Assembly: GCA_014529385.2 (NCBI GenBank)
Contig: CM043958.1
Location: 142,346,734-142,410,733, forward strand
Length of the DNA stretch: 64,000 nucleotides
Direction: 5' to 3'
Origin: Adiantum capillus-veneris
Lineage: Eukaryota > Streptophyta > Polypodiopsida > Polypodiales > Pteridaceae
Shown: positions 1-9,004 of the stretch, piece after piece
Layout of the letters: each line of letters opens with the position of its first letter
Position numbering within the stretch: position 1 is the stretch's first letter
The notes under the pieces: model-generated
Told to the model about the DNA's origin: nothing
Databases searched by the model: none
The model's input: the letters and a program-made list of their open reading frames with translations, nothing else
Program-made: the position numbers and the translations under genes

Positions 1-203
1 CCAATTCTGATCTAGAGCTATTCAGCACTGAATTATTTGCTAAAGTGCTTGATTGCATTTGAAATCACGGAAAAGTGTGCTTTTGAGGGTAAAAATGCAT
101 TAAACAAGCTTTTGTCGATATTTTTGTATGACTGTCTGATGTTGTGCATATAAAAGAGCATTTGCAAGGGTTCTGTGAAGAAAACCTTCAATTCTGTAAA
201 CAT
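1..203. other. Non-coding lead-in to palindrome array
   Basis: No convincing coding frame is visible. The text has the same style as the following array (phrases like 'accaaatttt' and 'ttttaccct'), so it probably belongs to the upstream LTR or leader of the element whose gag begins near 2379. The left edge of that element is not visible. Confidence 0.4.
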
Positions 204-1924
204 AGACATCCTATGCGTAGGATGTCTCAAGGGGGTTCTGGAGACCAAATTTAAAAATTCTGACTGCACTAGTGGGTTCAGAGGGTAGGTTTTACCCTAG
301 CAACATATTGACTTGGGTGTTTATCCCTATTTTTGTTGACCAAAAGCTAAAAGGCGGAGTCAGAAAACGTAAAATTTCAGAAAGGGATTAAATTGAGTGA
401 TTTTTGCATGTTTTTGCAATTGTGAAGCATACTTGTACTTGCTGAGAGCATAAGGAAGCATTAGGGACACTTGAAGTCTGAAAAAATCGACAGTAGACAT
501 CCTACGCATAGAATGTCTACAGTGTGATCTGGTGGAAATTTTGAAAATCTGAGGTTACCAGTGTGTTTAGAAGATAGGTTTTACCCTATTTTCACCTGGA
601 AAGTGGAAATTGGACCAAATTTTGACAGATCAAAGCCAAAAGACAAGAATTGCCAGACATCCTACCCAAATTGTGTCCAAGGCCTAATTTTGAGACCAAA
701 CCATAGGATGACTCCATAGGCATGTTCTAAATGTTGTATTGAGTGCAAGTGATAAATTTCATCTCATTTGGGTAAGTGAAAGTGAAGATTGAACAGACTT
801 TAGCATTTTTGACTGAAAAAGGCAAGAACAACTAAAATTTGGGACTTTTGAAATCCAAACCAAAATCTAAGCATACCACTGGGTTACTGACATCAAGAGG
901 AAGCTGTGGAACAAGTCTGGGGTCAAACAGGCCAAAAAGACATCCTACACGTATGATGTCTTCTGTGTGATTTTAGACTCTAAACAAAATTCTAAGCATA
1001 CCACAGTGATCAGCACCTTAAGGAGAGTTTGTGGTTCAAATTTGGGTTCATTATGAGCAAAAAGACATCCTACACGTAGTATGTCTACTGCATGATTCTG
1101 AGACCAAAATTCTCATGTGGACATAGCATGCTGTCATATAGCCTTAGATAAGCCTCCTAGGCAAATTTGGTCCAATTTGGAGTTGATTTGACTGGTGAAT
1201 TCATCAGAACGGACATCAGGCTTTTGGAACAGATTCTTGATCATTTGACCAACCTATAGGTGTCATAATCAAAAAGTAAAAATAGCTGTGACTTTAGTAC
1301 ATCAAGGGGAAGCTACAATGCAAGTTCGAGCTGAAACAGAGCAAAAAGACATCCTACGCGTAGGATGTCTCCAGGGTCATAAAGTGGTAAAAATTCTACT
1401 ATGGCCATATAGGGAGGTTCTAAGTGTCTCAAGGATTCCATAACTTTTTTCAAAAAGGAATTTGGACCTTGTTTGGCCTATTTACCAAGCAAAGACAAGA
1501 ATTGTCAGACGTCCTACTCTTGGAGTGCACTAGAAGCTCTTGCAGCCTAAATCTTGACCTATTGGCATCCAAATTCAATTTTGAGCATACCATTGGGTTG
1601 ATGAGCACTAGGAGAATCTTGGGATCAATTTTGGACAAAATCTGAGCAGTTAGACATCCTACGCGTCGGATGTCTCTAGCTTGATTTAGGACTCCAAACC
1701 AACCTATGAGCACACCATTGTGATCAGCACATCAAGGAGAAGCTGGGGTGAAAATTTCAAGTCATTCTGAGCAAAAAGACATCCTACGCGTAGGATGTCT
1801 ACATGCCATTTTTAGGTCCAAATGAAATTCTGAGCATACCATTGTGTTGCTGGACTTAAGGGGAGTCTCTGGACCAAATTTTGTTCAATTCTGAGCATAT
1901 AGACATCCTACGCATAGGATGTCT
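204..1924. repeat. Array of 24-bp palindromes in a degenerate tandem repeat
   Basis: Nine copies of a self-complementary 24-mer, half-site AGACATCCTACG followed by its reverse complement, start at 204, 495, 655, 938, 1063, 1347, 1652, 1777 and 1901. A tenth, degenerate copy starts at 1507. Copies at 1347 and 1777 are perfect palindromes; 204, 1652 and 1901 differ at one base; 655 and 1507 are badly decayed. The linkers are related: a 'ctgagcaaaa' lead, then 'ggtccaaa' and 'tgagcataccattg' phrases. Start-to-start intervals are 291, 160, 283, 125, 284, 160, 145, 125 and 124 bases. The array sits just upstream of a Ty3-like gag, so it is probably part of the LTR or leader. Cruciform, RNA hairpin or dimeric protein site are all possible; the sequence does not decide. 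Confidence 0.9.
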
Positions 1925-2378
1925 CTAGGCCAGTTTTAGGGTCCAACTGTACTTTTGACCATACAAAAGTGTTCACAGTGTCACAGAGATCCCAAATCTT
2001 CTTTTAAAACTGAATTTGGACTCATTTTGACCATTCTAAAGTGCATTTCACTGTTTTGGCCATAACTTTCTCAAACGGTATCGGATTGGAAAAGTTTTTA
2101 TATCAAAACGTACCCTGAGAGCGGCTCTACAGATCTTAGAGTAAAACATGTACTAAATGATGCCTACGGCAACTGTTTAGTTTAATTTTAAAGAAAACAT
2201 CATTTAAGGCCTCAAAATACATCCGCAAGTTAGGGGTGTCTAAAAGCGACAATTTGCGAGAATTGTGACGAAACGGTTGCGGTTTTGGACATAGTTTCGA
2301 CTTTTCCCTAACCAAAGCAGTTCCACATAGTGGACTAAGTCTACTTGAACCAAGCAAAAGCTCTTAATCCCAGAAATC
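1925..2378 (+). other. Probable leader (LTR/5' UTR) of gag-protease element
   Basis: This non-coding stretch lies between the palindrome array and the first gag codons at 2379. It contains 'ggccataactttctcaaac' near 2060, a type of phrase I associate with plant LTR or leader DNA. I could not find a clear tRNA primer-binding site, so the LTR/internal boundary is unresolved. Confidence 0.35.
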
Positions 2379-3690
2379 ATGTCTACCCTAGATTCAAACG
2401 CAGCTTACACAAGCTTGGAGATCCCGACGATAGAGGAATATCCTCCCACAATGGATCTTCCAAACTTGCAATTGATAAAGATCCATCTTGTTGAGAGAGT
2501 TTGGATTATTAGTCATGAGAGTGAAGGACTATATAGATACATTAACGACAATGAGGTCAATCTTTATAGGTGCTCAGATCCATACCTAGAAGAGATAACG
2601 GATTACAAGCTCTTATATGTCTACACATACGGAGTCGACTGTCAATGGAGATCTATAGTTGTCGACAAGTATGAACGAGAATACAAAGTTGTAGAAAACA
2701 CAAATCCATAGTCTGTACTAGAAAGAGGTGGATATTTGGTCAATGAAGGACCACAAATGCCTCCACCAAATACGAGAATTCCTATAGGAATTCCAAGAAG
2801 AGAGCCACCAGGATTCCCTTCAAGAGCGATAACGAGAGAAGGATTGGGAGAGTCTCTGGTTAGACTTGTAGACAATCGACGAGTTAGACCATCCCAAGTC
2901 CAGAAATGGGTAAACAGCAAATACTCCGGAGATAAAGATCCGAGAGATCACGTAACGGCTTTTAGAAGAGTGATTAGGGCAGAGGAAGTTTCAGATTTTG
3001 CGACACAGTTTGCGGGATTTGGATTGACTCTAGAAGATGATGTAGTTACATGGTTCGACTCGGTGGAAAAACGGGATTTTGAGACCCTAGATGAGCTGTT
3101 TGAGGAGTTTATTGAAGAATTCTCGCCAAAAGGAATTGCTCCCAACACAGTCTCGCAAATCCATAGATTCAAACAGAAAGAGGATGAATTAGTACACAAA
3201 GCATCATTACGGCTCAAGAGATATGTTAAGCTCTGTTCGAGAGCGGAATTACCTACGCAAGCACGTCTGATGCTGATCTTTATCTAGGGAATGAGAGATG
3301 AGGGCCTATAGAAGGATCTGCATATGATAAGGAGGATGACGCTAAACGAGTTGATCAAAGAGGCTCTTTATCTAGCAGATAACTGTGAGGCATACAAAGA
3401 AAAGGACTTAAAGAGTCAAGGAGATGACACATCCTCTCAGCACAATGTTTCACAGATAAGTGAGTCCATTGACAAGCCAACGGCACCTATTGATCAAGAA
3501 AAGCTTATCGACGACTTGGTCAAGAGGTTGATTCCTCTTGTAAGGTCTGATTCGGGAGAGCCGAAGTGGTGTGAAATTGAGAGAAAATGGACGAACCATA
3601 CGGGGGAAGAGTGCTATTATAGCATGGGAGATGCTAGGAAGAGGTATGTACAACCTGTTCCAGAAGCACCTACTCCACCTAGATAGAATG
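2379..3690 (+). pseudogene. Ty3-like gag, capsid region (frameshifted)
   Basis: Successive frames 2379-2711, 2736-3287 and 3324-3686 read as one broken gag. The 2736-3287 segment has the capsid-type gag fold signature: a charged start (DPRDHVTAFRRVIRAEE), a tryptophan-containing middle (VVTWFDSVEKRDFETLDELF) and FIEEFSP followed by QIHRFKQKEDELVHKASLRLKRY. This matches the retrotransposon gag family in order and spacing. Gag would form the virus-like particle that packages the element RNA in the cytoplasm. In-frame stops after 2711, 3287 and 3686, with frame changes between them, mean it cannot make a full protein. The following DNA continues the gag with nucleocapsid-like motifs. Confidence 0.75.
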
Positions 3691-4600
3691 CCGGTAGACA
3701 TGAGATACATGCCAATGATGGAAGCATCAAATAAACCAACGCCAGTACCAGCTACAATGTGGTATAGCAACCAAAGTGAGTACTACCCTTCGGAGCAACA
3801 AAATGTGAGAGAAACACATGGAGTGGTGAGGTCGGTACAACCTCCACCTCCTGGGTTTCAGTCGAAAGAAAGAAGGTATGAAATGGACGAAAGGACATTG
3901 CGATTCATTGCAAATATCGGCTTATCTAGGTCAAAGCTTGCTTATAGCCAAGAGGAAATGCTAAAAGAATCTCCTTAACCAAAGACAGATTGTCACAAAA
4001 GTCGTGACAATCACTTGGTCAAACAATGTCCTCATACGGAGATCACTGAAGTAAATGCCTATTGTCTTGAGTGTGGCATCACTCACTTGATCCCTGATTT
4101 CCCAAAAAACCAAAACCAAACCAGGAAAATCACGACAAATGTATTAGGGATTGTTCAATTCCCTAGTAGCTCAGAAAATGGAAATGTCGTACAAGTTCAA
4201 GTGGTGACGAGAGCACAAGCTCAAAAGAAAGCTGATGCGAATACAGAGACAAAGAACACGGAAAGTGACACGAGTCCAAAGACAGATGATGGACCAAAGA
4301 AAGACGCACCTAGTCAGAAAACCAAGAGCAAACGAAATAGTTGGAAAGCTAGAAAGACTAGGATGAAAGCACGTAGGGAACGAGAGCAAAAATCCCTAGC
4401 TGAGAAGCTTACCGAAGCTGAGGAGAAGATAAAACAACATGAGGAAAAGGAGGCATGTTCTCTTAGACAGGTGGTTAAACCTCTAGAAGAACCATCCACG
4501 GATGAGAAACCGAGAAGTGCTAGTTCATGAGGATCTGTGTTGGCAGAGAAGGTTAATGAGATATTAGATGCCCTCTTGAAAGCCTATGATGTGAGGCTAA
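3571..4600 (+). pseudogene. Gag C-terminal region with degenerate zinc knuckles
   Basis: Frame 3571-3978 (proline-rich linker) passes into the frame that ends at 4530. Around 3985-4100 two knuckle-like clusters occur. The first reads CHKSRDNHLVKQC and has H-x4-C but lacks one of the paired cysteines. The second reads CLECGITHLIPD, with a C-x2-C-x3-H arrangement and no final cysteine. The rest is lysine- and glutamate-rich (about 4220-4480) and looks disordered or coiled. A TGA at 4528-4530 ends the frame, and the same stop is present in the second copy near 8097. Sequence 4428-4597 is nearly identical to 7996-8170. Nucleic-acid binding is inferred from position only. Confidence 0.65.
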
Positions 4601-5003
4601 AAACGACACTTGTTACAATACATTCTTTGTGTTCCTTGTGACCTAGGTGAAGCAATGAAGATGGAAAGCTTCATGCATCACCATCATAGCATAACATAAA
4701 CTTGAAGAAAGCTTTAACCATGCCAAGCCTCAGTCCCAAGACTTCAAACACCTTCGAAGGTGGAGAGAGCTAGCAGGGAATGAGGGTAGGGAAGAGGAAG
4801 AAGAAACATTTCATAGGAGAAAGAAGTAGTTCCTCACTTATCATAACTCTTGTGCTAGCATACATAATAGCATAGTAATGAAGAAGAAGGAGATGGCAAG
4901 CTTAAGCATTGAAGCATGGCTCTTGGTTGGATTTGCACTCCATAGCCAAGAGTGTTGGTGTAGACTCTCAACCTCTACTTACTTTGGAGAAGGAGAGGGA
5001 GCT
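4428..5003 (+). repeat. Left copy of duplicated flank around the PLE
   Basis: Bases 4428-4597 match 7996-8168 and bases 4603-5003 match 9002-9391, both almost base for base with small indels (for example a 9-base difference near 4750). The left copy therefore lacks about 830 bp present in the right copy (8170-9001), and the join lies in 'aaaaacgacacttgtt'. Similarity stops abruptly at GAGAGGGAGCT (5003/9391), where the C-rich PLE sequence begins. The part from about 4606 has the same TGTTAC start as the LTR-like block at 9005. Confidence 0.85.
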
Positions 5004-5155
5004 TTCTTTTTAGCAAGCCCCCCCTCCTCCCAAACCATTGGATTAATTTCTCCCTCTCTACCTCACCATCCTCCACACAAATCCCCCCCACCAAAAGAAG
5101 AAGAATTAGGCGAAAGTTTTGGCTTCCCCTCACTAATCCGCATGCTTACCAAATC

Positions 5156-6962
5156 ATGCTCTTTGGTAAGCTTCCCTCACACTCACTAGCTACTAAATCT
5201 ACCTCTAGTTTTGTACATAACCTCACCACTCGTCCCCTCTCTTTCAACGAAATTAAATGCTCAGACTTAGGGCTCAAATACATCCCCCCACCCACCAACC
5301 CCCCACCAAAGCTCATCCTCCGAGCCCACGAAGCCTTGTCTAGAAGCCTTCAACTCAAAGTGTTCTTTCAAAATTCACCATCCAACCCACCTTCCCTTTT
5401 CAAACCCCCTAACCCTTCTTGGATGCCCCCCTCCCTGAACCCTCAATTAGAAAACATCACACTTCAAAACCACGTAAATCTAATTTCTACAGTTTCAGGC
5501 TATAACGCTTTGCGCTCTAAATTTCCGAATTTTGTCAAACAAGCACTTAAAACCCTTTCTAAGGACTCCTCCATAATCATTAAACTGGCCGACAAAAACC
5601 TAGGCCTCACCATCCTCTCTAGAGAGTGGTATGACCAAGAGGCCCTTAGGCAACTCAATGACCAATCCACTTATCAGCCCGTTACCATACCACCACACAA
5701 CTACGTTGCCTCCTTACTCTACCTCATCACCATCAAATACACTCTCCTTACTCTAGAAGAATCAACCTTTATTCTTGCACCAATTTCCAAACCCTTCAAA
5801 CCTTGCCCTATCCAGTTCCTTCCTAAGATTCATAAACCTTCCCTTGTAGCCTGCCCTATTTGCTCCTACCGAGGCTACATTTTAGAAAATGCCTCCAAAT
5901 GGCTACACTACCAACTTTACCCTATCCTCCTTACACAAAAAACAACACCTCAAAGACTCTCATTCCCTCATCATAGATCTCCAAGAAAAACCCTTCCCTC
6001 CGCACAGTCTCCTTTTCACATTTGACGTGACCTCTCTCTACCCTAGCATCCCCATATCCCAAGGACTTCTAGCCCTTAGAAGCTCCATCACTAACCATTT
6101 TGACAATCCAAAAACAGAGTTCATAATCTCACTTGCCACCCTAATCCTCTCACACCATTATCTTTGCTTCAAAGATAAAGTGTGGAAACAAATAAAAGGC
6201 ACGGCTATGGGGTCAAACTTTGCAGTGGTTTATGCTTGCCTATTTCTCTGTCACTTAGAAAATCACTCCCCTCTTATCCACAACCCCAACCTGGCTTATT
6301 ATAAAAGATTCATAGATGATGCGTTTGGAATCTGGACAGGAACGCTTAGCACACTCTCCAAAGCACTAGACTCCTATGCCGCCCCTCTACAAAAGCAAAT
6401 AGTAATCACCCCTGTCATCTCCACCTTCGAAGCCACTATCGTGGATGTCCATTTTCATAAGGGACATCGATTTAGCCAATGTGGCATTCTAGACTCTAAG
6501 TGCCACCAAATGCCACTAAACTCTTACCAATACATACCTTGGATCTCTTGGCACCCTCTCCACCAGCAGTTGGCTTTTATAAAAGCAGAACTCAGACGAT
6601 ATATCATTAGAGAGATCACCTTAAAGGGTTTCTCAAGCCTAAGAAGCCTCTTCTTCCAAAGGCTTCTTTACAGGGGATATCCTAGAGTACTTTTAATAAA
6701 AGTATTTTGCTCAATCTCTTACCAAGAGAGACCTTCTCTTTTAAGCAAAACTCCAAAAACCAAAAAAGTTCTCCCCATTATCTTGAAACTTCCTTTTTCA
6801 CCAGAAACTCGGAAACTTAATCCTACCCTAACCATTGGAAAACCTCTCCACCTAGCATGTAGCCTTTCCCCCACCCTTGCACATCTTGACAAACCCTCCC
6901 TTTGTTGGACTAATGGCCCTAATTTAAGCTCTATCCTAACTAGAGCCTTAGAACCACATTGA
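5156..6962 (+). pseudogene. PLE reverse transcriptase (one frameshift)
   Basis: Two overlapping frames, 5156-6025 and 5889-6962, form one RT of about 590 residues. The N-terminal part carries the PLE hallmark IIIKLADKNLGLTILSREWY (near 5575-5635), then FLPKIHKP and a palm region. The frame changes between about 5940 and 6000. The second frame has motif A (FTFDVTSLYPSIP), motif B (KGTAMGSNFAVVYACLFL), motif C with both catalytic aspartates (RFIDDAFGIW, 6307-6335), and a C-terminal region with HPLHQQLAFIKAELRRY. The C-terminus ends at 6962 without a GIY-YIG domain. The enzyme would reverse-transcribe element RNA in the nucleus, probably primed by a chromosome end. I cannot exclude that the single frameshift is a sequencing error. 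Confidence 0.8.
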
Positions 6963-7341
6963 AGAGCACTTCTTTCCCTTTATATTTTACCCTACCCTAA
7001 CACCCATTTTTGTGTTTTGCAGGAGTACGCCCATATCTTCACATACTTGGACCACCCCTACTTGGCCATTTCCTTAGTTTATTTTGAGCCTCCCCCGACA
7101 AGGCACCTCAGCATACCCCGGTTCATTGTACTCCCTTCTTTGCATTGATCGCATGATGAAAAGAAATCCCCCATACCACCAACTACCCTTTACCATGAAA
7201 TTTTTTTGGCTAGATTTTTTTTGGCTATAACTTGTGGATGTAAGAAAGCCCATAACCCTCTCTTGATGTTAAAATCATTACCACCTACCTACATTCCACT
7301 TTAAGTTTTTTCTGCCCAAACACTTGTTATGGTAATATTGA

Positions 7342-7346
<5 letters not shown>
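6963..7346 (+). other. PLE 3' non-coding region
   Basis: No ORF of note. The sequence is pyrimidine-rich, contains an A/T-rich 'tttttttggctagatttt' stretch near 7201, and leads into the (CT)n array. An endonuclease domain, if ever present, would be expected here and is not visible. Confidence 0.5.

Positions 7347-7393
<47 letters not shown>
7347..7393 (+). repeat. (CT)n microsatellite
   Basis: About 23 uninterrupted CT units inside the PLE 3' region. Confidence 0.95.
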
Positions 7394-7396
<3 letters not shown>

Positions 7397-7598
7397 ACCC
7401 CATCCATCCCCATCCTCCCTATATTACACACGCTAGCCCCCACCCTCGGAGTTTTTTTTCCCCCCCCTCTCTCTCCCTCGCTCTAGTTGCGAATGCACGT
7501 GAACCCTTTGCCTCTTACTTAGCAGTCTCCCCCTCTCTCACTAACTTTAATTAAAACAGACAGCCTTTACAGAGGAGCAGTAAAAATAATAATGTTTA

Positions 7599-7618
7599 CC
7601 CCCCCCCCCCCCCCCCCC
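7599..7618 (+). repeat. Poly-C run
   Basis: Twenty consecutive C residues. Further C runs occur near 7460 and 7748, so this part of the PLE is extremely C-skewed. Confidence 0.95.
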
Positions 7619-7789
7619 GGCCCTCTTTCTTTTTTAGGAGATACATCTCCCTTAATACTAGCCTCTGCCCTCACCCCGTTCCCCTTAATCTCTCTACAAA
7701 CCTTCAAAATTACAAACCCCTTATTGACACAATTTCCCAAAATAAATCCCCCCCCCCCATCCCTCTCTCCCTTGTCATTCCCCAACCCA

Positions 7790-7836
7790 CCTCCTATATA
7801 AACTCCCCCTCCCTCTATGGAACTCCCTATAAAAAC
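7790..7836 (+). promoter_or_regulatory. Paired TATA-like boxes upstream of the hammerhead
   Basis: CCTATATAAAC (near 7792-7802) and CCTATAAAAAC (near 7826-7836) lie 20-60 bases upstream of the hammerhead-like core at 7856. PLEs carry promoter and ribozyme in their terminal pseudo-LTRs, so this arrangement fits. Promoter activity is inferred. Confidence 0.45.
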
Positions 7837-7851
7837 CCACTACCACCTCCT

Positions 7852-7890
7852 ACCACTGATGAGCTCCTCATGGAGCGAAACGCGTTTGGT
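7852..7890 (+). ncRNA. Hammerhead ribozyme-like motif in PLE
   Basis: The conserved core CTGATGA is at 7856-7862. Stem II is a perfect 5-bp hairpin, GCTCC/GGAGC (7863-7867 with 7872-7876), closed by the loop TCAT. GAAA follows at 7877-7880. A minimal stem III is possible (A7880-T7885 and C7881-G7884), which puts the predicted cleavage after GTT at 7886. Stem I can pair ACCA (7852-7855) with TGGT (7887-7890), four perfect pairs. Hammerheads with very short stem III are a known feature of PLE pseudo-LTRs and are thought to work best as dimers. Stem III here would have only a two-base loop, so a lone copy may be weak. Confidence 0.7.
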
Positions 7891-7995
7891 CCCCTTCTTA
7901 ACCTAACACCTCTCAACCCTTAACCTAACCCCAGCCTAGACCCCTTTACCTTACGCTTTCATTTTAGTGCTACGCACGCTTGATTTATTTCTACC

Positions 7996-8749
7996 GATAA
8001 AACAACATGAGGAAAAGGAGGCACCTTCTCTTACACAGGTGGTTAAACCTCTAGAAGAACCATCCACGGATGAGAAACCGAGAAGTGCTAGTTCATGAGG
8101 ATCTGTGTTGGCAGAGAATGTTAATGAGATATTAGATGCCCTCTTGAAAGCCTATGATGTGAGGCTCAAAAACAACCAAAACCAAGAACACAGGTGGATG
8201 ACACATCCCTATGCCGAACTAGAAAAGCAAAGGTTTGAAATGTGCAAGAAAATGATTCAAACAGCCCAAGCTTTACTAGAACCACCAGTTGCAAAACTTG
8301 AGGATGTGATCCGTGTCATGCCTACACAAGTAATCCCACCAAACCAGGAACTAAAAGAGACAGATTTTAGTTATGAGCACAGACCAAACCTCAAAGACTC
8401 AGCATTAGAACCAAGGATAGTACTGAATACCACGAATAACTCTTCCGAGGGATTTCATCAAGCTATACCTGAGGATTGTAAAGAGATAGATGGTCTTGAC
8501 AAATTGTGGAAACAAGTTAGAGAGGCCAATGAATCCGATGACCTAAGAAGACGAGTAGACAAGACTGGTGATGAACGAGGAGTGTTTCTACCACCAATAG
8601 AGGAATTTGAGACTGGATCTCAAATGAATCTAGACGTGAGATCGTATTGGGGGGAAAAAGGATCTATACAATCTATGGATAGTCAACCCCATTTGCTAAG
8701 AACACTACCGTCCTATCTATCTACCCCAGTCACCTATACAATAATGTAA
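7996..8749 (+). pseudogene. Gag C-terminal/linker region, right copy
   Basis: Bases 7996-8170 repeat the end of gag seen at 4428-4597, including the in-frame TGA near 8097. The frame after that stop (from 8105, GTG, no ATG) runs 214 codons to 8749. It is hydrophilic, rich in E, K and Q, with a conserved-looking end (VDKTGDERGVFLPPIEEF). I recognise no domain. Position between gag and protease suggests a spacer or late nucleocapsid region of the same element. If the shared TGA is original, a second protein or stop read-through would be needed. Confidence 0.55.
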
Positions 8750-9004
8750 TGAAATTTGCCTATTCAATTTGAGAGTAGCGGAATTTAATGAGAGTACTTT
8801 CAAGAAATTATTTTGTGAGCATAGCGGGTAGACATAATTGAAGATAGCAACATAATCATAGCAATTAGTTAACTTGGCATAGACAATACTTTTGCAAGAG
8901 AGAGAGTTTAGAAAACATGACAACAGTTGAGGACCGGATCTATGTGGAGCCGGTCCCCCCTCCAATAGGCATTTGTATTATGATTTCTCCCATAAAGAGA
9001 GACT
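8750..9004 (+). other. Non-coding stretch before LTR-like block
   Basis: No coding frame. It lies between the gag-like ORF and the TGTTAC start at 9005, and is exactly the kind of sequence missing from the left flank copy. Confidence 0.4.

Larger units (their letters stand above)
5004..7995 (+). mobile_element. Endonuclease-less Penelope-like element (PLE)
   Basis: The segment between the two duplicated flanks contains a PLE-type RT (5156-6962), a C-rich non-coding tail with a (CT)n array and a C20 run, two TATA-like boxes and a hammerhead-like motif. The top strand is strongly C-rich and G-poor throughout, unlike the flanks. No GIY-YIG endonuclease is recognisable after the RT. That matches the EN-minus, telomere-associated PLE branch (Athena/Coprina type, known from several kingdoms including plants). 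Boundaries are defined here only by the ends of the flanking duplication. Confidence 0.75.

Noticed and set aside
204-1924. CRISPR array
   Set aside because: The repeats are palindromic but spacers are related to one another, spacing varies from 124 to 291 bp, and the context is a eukaryotic retroelement.
4171-4499. Minus-strand ORFs opposite gag
   Set aside because: Shadow frames of the gag C-terminal region; low-complexity Ser/Phe/Leu text with no motif.
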